NCBI RefSeq assembly: GCF_003939025.1
Contig: NZ_RQIH01000001.1
Location: 310,001-374,000 of the forward strand
Direction of reading: 5' to 3'
DNA: 64,000 nucleotides
Origin: Rhizobium sophoriradicis
GTDB taxonomy: Bacteria; Pseudomonadota; Alphaproteobacteria; Rhizobiales; Rhizobiaceae
A program made the position numbers and the translations under genes. Positions 25,766 to 33,277 of the stretch are shown here, one piece after another. The notes below the pieces were generated by a model that saw nothing but the letters and a program-made list of their open reading frames with translations, did not search any database and was not told the DNA's origin. How positions within the stretch are numbered: the stretch's first letter is position 1; every line of letters begins with the position of its first letter.

Positions 25766-26125
25766 TCAATTCGGGCGTTTTTCCAGCGCGTAAGTGGCAA
25801 GGCAAAGCGATGAGAATTCGGCAGCATATGGCACGTCTTCAGGCAGATAGAAACTGAACCACCAGGCTGCTTGGCGAGAATGTTCCAAAACGTGCATTAC
25901 GCAGATTCGCTTGGGGTTAGATTCTCCACGAATAAGTTGGAAGGTCCGGATCTCTGCAAAGGAAATGTCACGTAGCCTCCATCCCGGCAGGCCGTCCAGG
26001 CGGAATCTGAGTGGCTGGTCCGGATTGCAAGATCAGATCAGGGCACGCTTGGGATTTAGCTTTGAGACGATGATTAACGCCTCACTCGGTAGCGTTAAGC
26101 TTTGCCAGCCCAGCCTTATGGCATT
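25766..26125 (-). pseudogene. Broken ORF of unknown family next to the IS remnant
   Basis: Read on the minus strand, a frame from about 26125 to the TGA at 25766-25768 gives a coherent globular sequence interrupted by one TGA at 26033-26035. The downstream 88 residues contain LRFRLDGLPGWRLRDISFAE, HVLEHSRQAAWWFSFYLP and EDVPYAAEF; upstream of the stop are LPSEALIIVSKLNPK and similar residues in the same frame. A CGA to TGA change would explain the stop. There is no recognisable start, so the 5' part seems lost, perhaps through the adjacent IS insertion. I do not recognise the family. It could be expressed only if translation began inside. Confidence 0.4.
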
Positions 26126-26197
26126 CGATCACCGCTGGATCGTTCGTAAATCCTTCCGTGAGCCAGTCGCACGTAGCCGTCTTCTCGCTATTGGTCT

Positions 26198-26726
26198 TCA
26201 CACCAGGCTTCGGCAGCTGGTCCTGGCATATCCTAGATATCGTCGAGCATCGCCGAGCCGCTTGTTCTCGACGATGGTCGCATGCGCCACCCGCTGGTCT
26301 TTGTCGAACACTTTGTAGGGCAGGGAGCGTCCCTTCCATCGCGCATCGAGCCGGCTGCTTGCGTTACAGCCACAGGCCGGCCTCCGAAATCTAGCGACGC
26401 AGCCTCTCGCGCGACACCCGCAATCCGCCGCGCTCGGCAAGCTTCTGGGCCGCGAGCGTCGGACCGAAATCCGTATAACGTTCACGAACCAGCGTCACCG
26501 CAAAATCCCGACACCGTCCCTGATCCGGTTGTTCGACGCCGACCAATCGCCTTATGTCGGATCGACACGGCGCCGTCGGTGCTCATGCGATCCAACAGCC
26601 GCTGCACCTGGCGCCAGCTCAGATCAAGCACATGCGCCCCTGCGACCATCGCTATCCGGCCGGCGATCACTTCGACAAAATCTCGACCCGCTGCAGATCG
26701 CGCTCGCTCATCGCAATCAATCCCAT
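26198..26726 (-). pseudogene. ISNCY-family transposase remnant
   Basis: Minus-strand fragments in shifting frames match the conserved layout of ISNCY-type transposases: start MGLIAMSERDLQRVEILSK at 26726, then, after a one-base deletion, VIAGRIAMVAGAHVLDLS and WRQVQRLLDRM, then FAVTLVRERYTDFGPTLA and AQKLAERGGLRVSRERL, EAGLWL, and finally the C-terminal LPYKVFDKDQRVAHATIVE with NKRL. The catalytic core between EAGLWL-RKQ and LPYKVF is deleted (roughly 250 residues by family length), and two in-frame stops plus several frameshifts occur. It cannot encode an active enzyme. The region lies between the fructan-sugar cluster and repC. Confidence 0.82.
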
Positions 26727-26761
26727 CCGCAATCTCCCATGTCAGCAAAACGGGGAGTATG

Positions 26762-26803
26762 ACATTCCAACTTTGCAAAAACAGGACAACATTCTAACTT
26801 TGC
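26762..26803. repeat. Terminal repeats of the degenerate IS element
   Basis: Two near-identical 15-mers, ACATTCCAACTTTGC (26762-26776) and ACATTCTAACTTTGC (26789-26803), lie 27 bp apart just upstream of the transposase remnant start, separated by AAAAACAGGAC. This arrangement of repeated end motifs is what I would expect at the transposase-proximal end of an ISNCY-like element. The distal end is not clear; GCAAAGGAAATGTCA at 25956-25970 is a weak candidate for a decayed inverted copy. Confidence 0.55.
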
Positions 26804-26852
26804 GGCTACAACGCTTGTAGCCGTCGACCATAAGCTTGCGGGCAAAGACCAA

Positions 26853-28145
26853 TCATCCTGTCTTGTTTCTCATCGGCAAACTGGTGCGGGCAAGGGCCAT
26901 CAACATCGGGCCAATGGCAAACTCTCCTCTTTCGGCACGACGCGTCAAGTCGCGCAGGTAGCCGCCGGCTGAGTTGATGTGTCCTGCCCTTTCGAGGACG
27001 CAAGCCATGACGGTGGCCGCATTTTCAGGCCCCATGACCTCACAGGCCTCTTCGTAGGCCGACGGGCTGACACCGAGCATCGAACGAACGACCACAGCCG
27101 CTGCCATCAGATCGCGCCAGGAGCCAATCGAGCCCTCCGGTCCGTAGGCCGCGATCTCGGGGCAGGCCTGCAGCACCAGGCCCAGCGGAAAGGATTTGAG
27201 CGCGCCGCTGCCAGCGGAGGCATATGTGGCGGCCTGGACATGGCTGTTCGTGTCTTCCCTTTTCTGCACTGGGGCGGCCGGTTCGGCCTGACCTACCGGT
27301 CGATCGTCCGCCATTGCGCCCTGCTTCGTTTCGAAGCTTGGTTCAAATTCAGTAATGGATTGTGGGTTTGAATTCTGTATGTGCCGCTCATAATGTGGGG
27401 CATTGCCGCTACGATTGTGTGTTTCTTCCTGCATTTCCAACTGATTGGTTATTTCGTTGCGCAGCAGTTCCAATTCGTCGAGCGCATCTGCGATCTGGGC
27501 AGCGGATGGCGAGCGTGGCAGTCGCTCGACGATATTGCGGAAATGCAGATGGATTCCCCCCCAATCGCCGGCGACCCCCTCTTCCAGCGCCATTTCGATG
27601 AGCTTGGCAACGTCGCGCCTACATAGCGTCAAGCGCTCTTTGAGCCGCTGCAGATGCAATCGTTCGGCCGCCACCTCCGCCGCCAGCCGCTCGATCTCGT
27701 CCGCGCGCGCGAGCAGCGGCGCCAATGAGAAACCAAATGCCTCGCGGATGTCCCCGCCCTGTTCCTTGCGGGCATAACGCTTGCCGTTCGGGCTGTCCTT
27801 GCGGATCAGCAGCCCAGCCTCGACAAGGCTTGCCAGGTGGCGGCGGATCGTCTGCTCCGCCATGCCGTGCGCGCGCAGGGAGAGCTGGGCATTGGACGGG
27901 AACACGACCAGCCCATTTTCCTCGGAGAGCTCTCCCTTGGGATAAAAGCTCAGCAGGGCGTTGAGGATGGCGAGTGCCCGGTCGGTGATGCCGAGCATCG
28001 GCTTGGCCTCACACAGGGCGCGGTAGATTTTCCACTTGTCGATCGATCGACCGGGCTCGATTTTTCCGGCCGCAGTCTGGCTTGCCAACATGCCAAACGT
28101 CATCGGCCGCCGCCCGAAGGGCGTCGTCACATTTCCGCTTTCCAT
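26853..28145 (-). CDS. repC: Plasmid replication initiator RepC
   Basis: A 430-residue replication initiator of repABC plasmids. The N-terminus MESGNVTTPFGRRPMTFGML and the following winged-helix region (ALCEAKPMLGITDRALAILN, LSLRAHGMAEQTIRRHLASL) are characteristic. RepC binds within its own coding sequence to start replication and acts mainly in cis. ATG 28145 is preceded by GAGGAAGG; the TTG at 28163 would place that site inside the gene. A linker of low conservation (about residues 255-320) is AT-richer and is the expected origin. It is the last gene of the repABC operon and its expression should be limited by the antisense RNA upstream. Confidence 0.95.
   Translation of the reverse strand: MESGNVTTPFGRRPMTFGMLASQTAAGKIEPGRSIDKWKIYRALCEAKPMLGITDRALAILNALLSFYPKGELSEENGLVVFPSNAQLSLRAHGMAEQTIRRHLASLVEAGLLIRKDSPNGKRYARKEQGGDIREAFGFSLAPLLARADEIERLAAEVAAERLHLQRLKERLTLCRRDVAKLIEMALEEGVAGDWGGIHLHFRNIVERLPRSPSAAQIADALDELELLRNEITNQLEMQEETHNRSGNAPHYERHIQNSNPQSITEFEPSFETKQGAMADDRPVGQAEPAAPVQKREDTNSHVQAATYASAGSGALKSFPLGLVLQACPEIAAYGPEGSIGSWRDLMAAAVVVRSMLGVSPSAYEEACEVMGPENAATVMACVLERAGHINSAGGYLRDLTRRAERGEFAIGPMLMALARTSLPMRNKTG
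27335..27480. other. Candidate replication origin inside repC (AT-rich segment)
   Basis: Within the repC coding sequence this stretch is visibly richer in A and T than its surroundings, for example TTCAAATTCAGTAATGGATT and CTGATTGGTTATTTCGTT. In studied repABC plasmids the origin of replication lies in an AT-rich segment in the central part of repC. Location is therefore inferred from composition and family knowledge; no iterons or DnaA boxes were confirmed. Confidence 0.4.
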
Positions 28146-28239
28146 TTTCTTCGCCTTCCTCAAGGCAAAAGATCGCAGCTCACCAAATTCGGTGCCAAAG
28201 ACTCTTGACTATGATTCGCGGAAATGTGATTCTCTGGGT

Positions 28240-28292
28240 GTCTAGATCAGAGAGGGCTTCCGCGACGGCAACGTTCGGGGGCCTTTTCTTTT
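28240..28292 (+). ncRNA. Candidate repABC countertranscribed RNA (ctRNA)
   Basis: In the 149-bp repB-repC gap, on the strand opposite to the operon, there is a promoter-like pair TTGACT (28205-28210) and extended -10 TGTGATTCT (28225-28233) with 17-bp spacing. About 50 nt downstream lies an intrinsic terminator: GGCTTCCG (28255-28262) pairs with CGGGGGCC (28276-28283, two G-U pairs) followed by TTTTCTTTT (28284-28292). This matches the location, orientation and size of the incompatibility antisense RNAs that restrict RepC synthesis in repABC plasmids. The exact 5' end is estimated. Confidence 0.75.
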
Positions 28293-28294
28293 GC

Positions 28295-29344
28295 TTATTG
28301 ATCTCCGTTCTTCGTCGAATCCAATGTCTTCTCGAACGCCTCGTAGAGGCGATCCAGATTGCTGGCGATGTAGGCTCCAAAGGCAGATGCCTTTTCCGCC
28401 TTCAGCGCTATGGTGAACTGCCTTCCATCATCCTTGATCTTCGCCTTGACGGCTCCGTCCTGGCGCTGCCAGGCGCGGGCCACGGGTTCAAGCGCGGCGG
28501 TGGGCAAGGCTCGATGCTTCCTGCTGATGAATGCAACGAGCATGTCGAAGCGGGTGTCCGGCTCGGCGGTCTCGAACGCCGCCGACCTGGTAAACTCGAT
28601 TGCCCTGGCGGCGATGTTTTCAGTCTCGAATTTCACCGAAAGATCATGCCAGCGGTCGCGGCCAGTGGTCTTGGCCGCGCCGATCGCAGCCAGGACTTCG
28701 GCTGGAATCCGTTTGGTGACGGACAGCATCTTGGAAACCGTGGTCTTGTCGGCGCTGAGGGCGGACATGATCGTCTGCCGGTCGAAGCCCAGCGCATCGA
28801 GCCTGTCGGCAAACATCGTCCTCTCGATGAAGGACAAATCGGCGCGCGCCGAATTCTCCTGTCCCTGAGCAATGACGTGGTCGCGATCGTCGAGCTTCTT
28901 GACCACCGCGCGGACGGGCCGGCCGAGCTCTTTAGCAGCGCGGGCGCGGCGATGCCCGAAGGCGATCTGATATCGGCCGTCGTTCTGGGGATGCGGGCGC
29001 ACGAGGATCGGCGAATCCTGCCCGCGCAGGCGGATCGCTTCGACCAACTCGCGGAACTGCTCGTCGGTATGGACCAACCGATCCGTCACGAAGGAATCTT
29101 CGATCAGCGCGGGATCGAGATCGACTACCGTCTCGCCGCTCGCCAATTGCTCTTCGATCGCCCTGGCTGCATCAGCCTTCGCAGCCAGCGCGTCAATGCT
29201 GCGCGTGACGGCCCCGAGAGCGCCGATCCCTTTATAGGTGATGTGCTGTTTCTCATCGCCATGGGTCGGCTCATCCTCATTGTTTACCGCAGTAAACTTC
29301 TTGGCGTCGTCCATCAGGCTGGAGAGCAGATTTTTACGCGCCAT
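28295..29344 (-). CDS. repB: Plasmid partitioning protein RepB (ParB family)
   Basis: A 349-residue centromere-binding protein. It starts MARKNLLSSLMDDAK, the usual RepB N-terminus, and contains the ParB nuclease-like motif GRYQIAFGHRRARAAKELG with preceding SPILVRPHP, then the helix-turn-helix region IMSALSADKTTVSKMLSV. ATG 29344 is chosen over the GTG at 29362. One parS-type palindrome lies inside the first codons and another 20 bp before the start, so RepB would bind at its own gene head. It works with RepA to segregate the replicon and to repress the operon. Confidence 0.94.
   Translation of the reverse strand: MARKNLLSSLMDDAKKFTAVNNEDEPTHGDEKQHITYKGIGALGAVTRSIDALAAKADAARAIEEQLASGETVVDLDPALIEDSFVTDRLVHTDEQFRELVEAIRLRGQDSPILVRPHPQNDGRYQIAFGHRRARAAKELGRPVRAVVKKLDDRDHVIAQGQENSARADLSFIERTMFADRLDALGFDRQTIMSALSADKTTVSKMLSVTKRIPAEVLAAIGAAKTTGRDRWHDLSVKFETENIAARAIEFTRSAAFETAEPDTRFDMLVAFISRKHRALPTAALEPVARAWQRQDGAVKAKIKDDGRQFTIALKAEKASAFGAYIASNLDRLYEAFEKTLDSTKNGDQ
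29282..29297. promoter_or_regulatory. parS-like centromere site 1 (within repB)
   Basis: GTTTACCGCAGTAAAC fits the repABC parS consensus GTT-N4-GC-N4-AAC and is palindromic except at one position pair. It lies inside the 5' end of repB, about 50 bp from the start codon and 82 bp from a second copy. Confidence 0.85.
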
Positions 29345-29363
29345 CAGCCGTCTCCCCGCCACG

Positions 29364-29379
29364 GTTTACTGCAGTAAAC
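29364..29379. promoter_or_regulatory. parS-like centromere site 2 (repA-repB gap)
   Basis: GTTTACTGCAGTAAAC is a perfect 16-bp palindrome fitting GTT-N4-GC-N4-AAC. It fills the 45-bp gap between the repA stop and the repB ATG, where parS commonly sits in this plasmid family. Together with the copy at 29282 it should form the partition centromere. Confidence 0.9.
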
Positions 29380-29389
29380 TTCCTGGTCA

Positions 29390-30601
29390 TTACCGCCCCC
29401 ACGCCTTGTGGATCACATTGACAATTTCGGTGTTGACCGCATCCATTGCCTCCATGGCGCGGTCGTAGGTCGCCCGGGTAAACTGACTTCGCTCGACCTC
29501 ATAAAGCGTCTGGTTGGTCATCGCCGCATCTGAAATCGCCACGCTGCGCAGCATCGGATTGGTGAGCACGTGGTTTTTGAACATCGACCGCATGAAGGCG
29601 ACCATCTGTGTCTGCGGCCCGTCCTGCGGATCGTAGCGGGTCACGAGATAACGCAGCCAGTCGAGATTCATGTTGCCGCCGGCGCCCTTCAGCGTGTTCA
29701 GCACTTCACCGAGCATCTGCAAGAACTGGCACATCGACATGACATCGAGCATCTGCGGATGAACGGTGATCAGGACCGCCGTCGCGCCGCAAATGGCGCT
29801 CATGGTCAAAAAGCCGAGCTGGGGAGGGCAGTCGATGATGACGACGTCGTAATCGTCGGCGACCGAAGAAAGCGCCTCGTCCAGCCGGGCGAAGAAGACG
29901 CGTCCATAGTCGCCTGACTTGCCCTGGGCGAGGACCCGCGGCGTGTCATGCTCGAATTCCATTAGTTCCAGGTTGCCCGGCACCAGATCAAGGTTCGGGA
30001 AATTGGTCGGCCGGATCACCTCCCGCAGCGGCCTACGCCGGTTGTCGTAGCGAATGGCGGCGTAGAGCGTCTCGTTTTCGTTGACGTCGAACTCGGGCTG
30101 AAAACCGTGGATGGCCGAGAGAGACGCCTGCGGGTCGAGATCGACGGCAAGCACGCGGTGACCAGTCAGGGAAAGGTGCTGGGCAAGATGGGCCGCACTT
30201 GTCGTCTTGCCGCTGCCGCCCTTGAAGTTGACCACGGCGACGACCTGCAGATGTTCGTGGCCGCGGCGATGGCGGACATAATGTGTACCGGCGCGTGCAT
30301 TGTGCTCGAGGAAGGCGCGCATCTCTTCCATCTGTTCCGCCGTGTAGGACCGACGGCCCGACGGGGTCACCTGGGGGAGGACACCCTTGCCCTCCAGCGA
30401 CAGATTGCGAAGATAGCCGCTGGTTACGCCGAGAAACCGCGCCACTTCGGCAAGCTGAAATTCCCTGAGCCCCTTCAGCGCGCGCGGTGGAAACATTTCG
30501 AGCCGATGCTGCTTCAGCTTGTCGGATAGTTCCTGCGCCTGACCGATGATCAGCTGATCGACATCGGAAATTGCTTTCTCTATCTGCGGTGCCATATTCA
30601 T
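29390..30601 (-). CDS. repA: Plasmid partitioning ATPase RepA (ParA family)
   Basis: A 403-residue ParA-type ATPase. The N-terminal third holds a MerR/HTH-like region (LAEVARFLGVTSGYLRNLS), followed by the deviant Walker A KGGSGKTTSAAHLA, the A' motif DVVIIDCPPQLG and a ParA C-terminal core. It segregates the plasmid with RepB and autorepresses the operon. ATG 30601 (MNMAPQIEKAI) fits RepA length; ATG 30595 is an alternative, and the frame to 30703 has no family match. The 323 bp upstream to the XRE gene must hold the operon promoter. Confidence 0.94.
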   Translation of the reverse strand: MNMAPQIEKAISDVDQLIIGQAQELSDKLKQHRLEMFPPRALKGLREFQLAEVARFLGVTSGYLRNLSLEGKGVLPQVTPSGRRSYTAEQMEEMRAFLEHNARAGTHYVRHRRGHEHLQVVAVVNFKGGSGKTTSAAHLAQHLSLTGHRVLAVDLDPQASLSAIHGFQPEFDVNENETLYAAIRYDNRRRPLREVIRPTNFPNLDLVPGNLELMEFEHDTPRVLAQGKSGDYGRVFFARLDEALSSVADDYDVVIIDCPPQLGFLTMSAICGATAVLITVHPQMLDVMSMCQFLQMLGEVLNTLKGAGGNMNLDWLRYLVTRYDPQDGPQTQMVAFMRSMFKNHVLTNPMLRSVAISDAAMTNQTLYEVERSQFTRATYDRAMEAMDAVNTEIVNVIHKAWGR

Positions 30602-30924
30602 AGAAATCTCGAAAATGCGATTTAAAAGCTCTGCGCGCTTTGAAACCGCATTTATCGCCGATTCTGGAAGAGTGGCAAGGCAAATAGGGTTAACAAGACC
30701 CAATCAAGAAGTTGTCCAATCTTTTTCGAGCACTTGCCCAAGCGAGCGTGCCCTGGACCCGTGCGGCAATCGCGCATTCAGGCCGAATCGGACGAGACCA
30801 AGCAGAAACAACGGCATTGTACTGAAATCGCAATGTCGAGCATGCAAACCCTTTGACACTGGCCGGTCCGCCGCAGCTTGGCAAATGACTTGGATCTGAA
30901 CACGCGAATTGCCATTCCGTCCGG

Positions 30925-31383
30925 TTAGTCTCCGGGCGGGCGGGTGATATCCCCGATGGAGGCCGCCAGTGTCGGACCGCGGCTTTCCGCCTGCCCCATC
31001 GCCGTTACCAGTGCAATGATCGTCGCACGGATCTGGGGATCGGCGATCTTCAGAAAGGCACGATTGAGCACCAGCCCCTCTTTGGTTCGCAGGAATTCTG
31101 CAACCGGATCGGCGTGGTCCGGTGCATCCAGCTCTCGCACCGCCAACCGCTCGGAGTCGCCCTGCTCGAAAAAGAAGCTCGGTGAGGTGTGAAGCACTTC
31201 GGCGATCCGCTGCAAACGACTCGCGCCGATGCGGTTGATGCCCTTTTCGTATTTCTGAACCTGCTGAAAGGTCACGCCGATCTGATCGGCAAGCCGTTCC
31301 TGGCTCATTCCGAGCAGTTGCCGGCGCGTTCTGATGCGCGCTCCGACATAGCTGTCTATGGCATTCGGTGTCTTGACATTCAT
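30925..31383 (-). CDS. XRE-family transcriptional regulator
   Basis: A 152-residue repressor-like protein. Residues about 10-65 form a Cro/CI-type HTH: IRTRRQLLGMSQERLADQIG then FQQVQKYEKGINRI. The C-terminal half is a rhizobial extension (FFFEQGDSERLAV, FLRTKEGLVLNRAFLKI), with ADPQIRATIIALVTAMGQAE predicted helical. Such proteins are abundant in Rhizobium. The gene reads toward repA from 323 bp away in the same orientation, so it may influence replicon control, but no target site is evident. Confidence 0.85.
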   Translation of the reverse strand: MNVKTPNAIDSYVGARIRTRRQLLGMSQERLADQIGVTFQQVQKYEKGINRIGASRLQRIAEVLHTSPSFFFEQGDSERLAVRELDAPDHADPVAEFLRTKEGLVLNRAFLKIADPQIRATIIALVTAMGQAESRGPTLAASIGDITRPPGD

Positions 31384-31736
31384 CGCGTATTGTCAGCCTC
31401 GATCGCATTTCAATCGCCGCAGCTGTAGTGCCCCCCTGAGCGGTTTTCCATGGTTGTTTTCATATAGCATACCACATATGCGACGATCCCGGCTGACTGT
31501 GGTATGAAAACCCCCATCGGAAAGAGGGGATGACTGCGCAAGAACCCGCTCCACTGAAGGAAAATCGAACAAAAGCCGTACCGATCCTGGAGAAACCGGG
31601 CTGGCGATTGCTGCCAGGCGTGGGTTAAATGCTTCTCAGCGACCGTCGCGCGACAGTCTTGCCAGCCCCGATCGCCGAAAATCCATCGAAAAAGACGCAG
31701 CACGGCACCGACCGTACCTGTTCAGGAGAGATATTG
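31384..31736. promoter_or_regulatory. Divergent intergenic region with nested inverted repeat
   Basis: This 353-bp gap separates the XRE gene (minus) from the MFS pump (plus). CATACCACA (31468-31476) pairs perfectly with TGTGGTATG (31498-31506), and the outer GTTTTCATA (31456-31464) pairs with TATGAAAAC (31503-31511), so two alternative pairings share bases. CATAT...ATATG symmetry occurs at 31461-31480. It is a plausible regulatory site for one of the flanking genes. No further gene was found here. Confidence 0.4.
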
Positions 31737-32939
31737 ATGGCAACCGTTGCTGAAGGCGCGCCCCGTTTCGAAAAAACGACGATGTCTATTCTGATGGCGG
31801 TCAGCTTCTGCCATATGCTGAACGACATCATGCAGTCGCTGCTCGCCTCACTCTATCCGCTGTTCAAGGCGAATTACGACCTGGACTTCGTGCAGATCGG
31901 CCTTCTTACCATGACATTTCAGGTCACCGCGTCTCTGCTGCAGCCGGCGGTCGGCATCGTCACCGATCGCTGGCCGATGCCCTATTCCCTGCCGGTCGGC
32001 ATGGCGAGCACCTTTTGTGGCCTTATTCTGCTCGGCAACGCCGGCAGTTTCACACTGCTGCTGGTGGCAGCAAGCCTGATCGGCTTCGGTTCGGCGGTCT
32101 TCCATCCGGAATCCTCGCGTGTCGCCCGTCTTGCCTCCGGCGGTCGCCACGGTTTTGCGCAGTCCTTTTTCCAGGTCGGTGGCAATGCCGGCCAGGCCAT
32201 CGGTCCGCTGCTCGCCGCCTTCATCGTGCTGCCCCTCGGCCAGCACAGTGTCTCCTGGTTTGCCGTCATCGCCATGGTCGGCATGATCGTGCTGAGCTGG
32301 GTGGGCAACTGGTACATGAGCCATCGGCGCCAGAACGCCAGCAGACCTGCCGTCAGTCGAACCCTGCCGCTGCCGCAGAACAGGGTCGTCTGGGCGCTGC
32401 TGATCCTCGTGCTGCTGACGGCAACGAAGAATGTCTATATGGCAAGCGTCTCCAGCTACTTCACCTTCTATGTCATCGACAAGTTCGAACTCAGCGTGCA
32501 GCAGGCGCAGTTGATGCTCTTCCTGTTCCTCGGCTCGGTTGCCGTCGGCACTTTCCTCGGTGGACCGATCGGCGATCGCTTCGGTGCCCGTTTCGTCATC
32601 TGGTTTTCGATCCTCGGCGTCATTCCCTTCGCATTGCTGCTGCCCTATGCGAACCTTCTCTGGACGGGGGTGCTCAGCGTCGTCATCGGCCTGATCTTCG
32701 CTTCGGCGTTTTCGGCAATCGTCGTCTTTGCTCAGGAGCTCGTGCCCGGCCGCGTCGGCCTGATCGCCGGCGTCTTCTTCGGCTTCGCGTTCGGGGCAGG
32801 GGGGCTAGGTGCGGCGCTGCTCGGTGATTTTGCCGATACGCACGGCATCGACTTCGTCTACCGCGTCTGCTCCTACCTGCCGTTGCTCGGCCTGCTGACG
32901 ATCCTCCTGCCGCGCATCCCAAAGCAGAAGCCGGCCTGA
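31737..32939 (+). CDS. MFS efflux transporter, fosmidomycin resistance (Fsr) type
   Basis: A 400-residue major facilitator with twelve hydrophobic segments. The sequence matches the Fsr branch: LMAVSFCHMLNDIMQSLLAS near the N-terminus, HPESSRVARLASGGRHGFAQ in the cytoplasmic loop, and FFQVGGNAGQAIGPLL. It is a proton-driven drug or metabolite exporter in the inner membrane; family members confer fosmidomycin resistance, but the natural substrate is unknown. ATG 31737 is preceded by CAGGAGAG; the upstream in-frame codons have no membrane topology role. Confidence 0.87.
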   Translation: MATVAEGAPRFEKTTMSILMAVSFCHMLNDIMQSLLASLYPLFKANYDLDFVQIGLLTMTFQVTASLLQPAVGIVTDRWPMPYSLPVGMASTFCGLILLGNAGSFTLLLVAASLIGFGSAVFHPESSRVARLASGGRHGFAQSFFQVGGNAGQAIGPLLAAFIVLPLGQHSVSWFAVIAMVGMIVLSWVGNWYMSHRRQNASRPAVSRTLPLPQNRVVWALLILVLLTATKNVYMASVSSYFTFYVIDKFELSVQQAQLMLFLFLGSVAVGTFLGGPIGDRFGARFVIWFSILGVIPFALLLPYANLLWTGVLSVVIGLIFASAFSAIVVFAQELVPGRVGLIAGVFFGFAFGAGGLGAALLGDFADTHGIDFVYRVCSYLPLLGLLTILLPRIPKQKPA

Positions 32940-33277
32940 GGCCATATGGTCCGCAACCAAAGATTTCCTCCGCATCTGGATGGGGAGGATTGGCATGGCT
33001 TTACCCTGATGTCGCCCACACTTGGACAGGCGCTACGCCATCACGATCTCGGCGAGCGCGCCTCTCAAGCGCCACCTTCATTCTTCAGGACATGCTTAAG
33101 GGCCGCAATTAATCCATAAATTTGATAGAAATTTATCCTGCCGATATCGAAGGCGGGGCAAGAGTTTTTCAGGCTCTTCCTTCACATCAGACGTTCGTGC
33201 TTCGCCCCCGATCCGCGCATTTGCCATGCTCAGCCTAATCGGGGCGTTCGGCCTCATTCATTCAGACGGGATATACT
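32940..33277. promoter_or_regulatory. metQ upstream region with long-loop stem
   Basis: The 338-bp gap before metQ is AT-rich around 33105-33140 (TAATCCATAAATTTGATAGA), a likely promoter area. Downstream, CGCCCCCGAT (33203-33212) pairs with ATCGGGGCG (33238-33246) with one bulged C, closing a 25-nt loop, 31 bp before the metQ ATG. AAGAG and CTCTT around 33170 could form a further short stem. I could not match it to a known SAM riboswitch; it may be an uncharacterised leader. No gene was seen. Confidence 0.4.

Noticed and set aside
26082..26339. Possible 85-codon gene on the minus strand ending LAKLNATE.
   Set aside because: Its upstream half is an out-of-frame shadow of the ISNCY remnant and the rest matches nothing; no ribosome-binding site.
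30602..30924. Third parS site in the repA upstream region.
   Set aside because: No sequence fitting GTT-N4-GC-N4-AAC was found there by eye.
32940..33277. SAM-II riboswitch upstream of metQ.
   Set aside because: The expected pseudoknot core and conserved bases were not found; only a simple stem-loop is visible.
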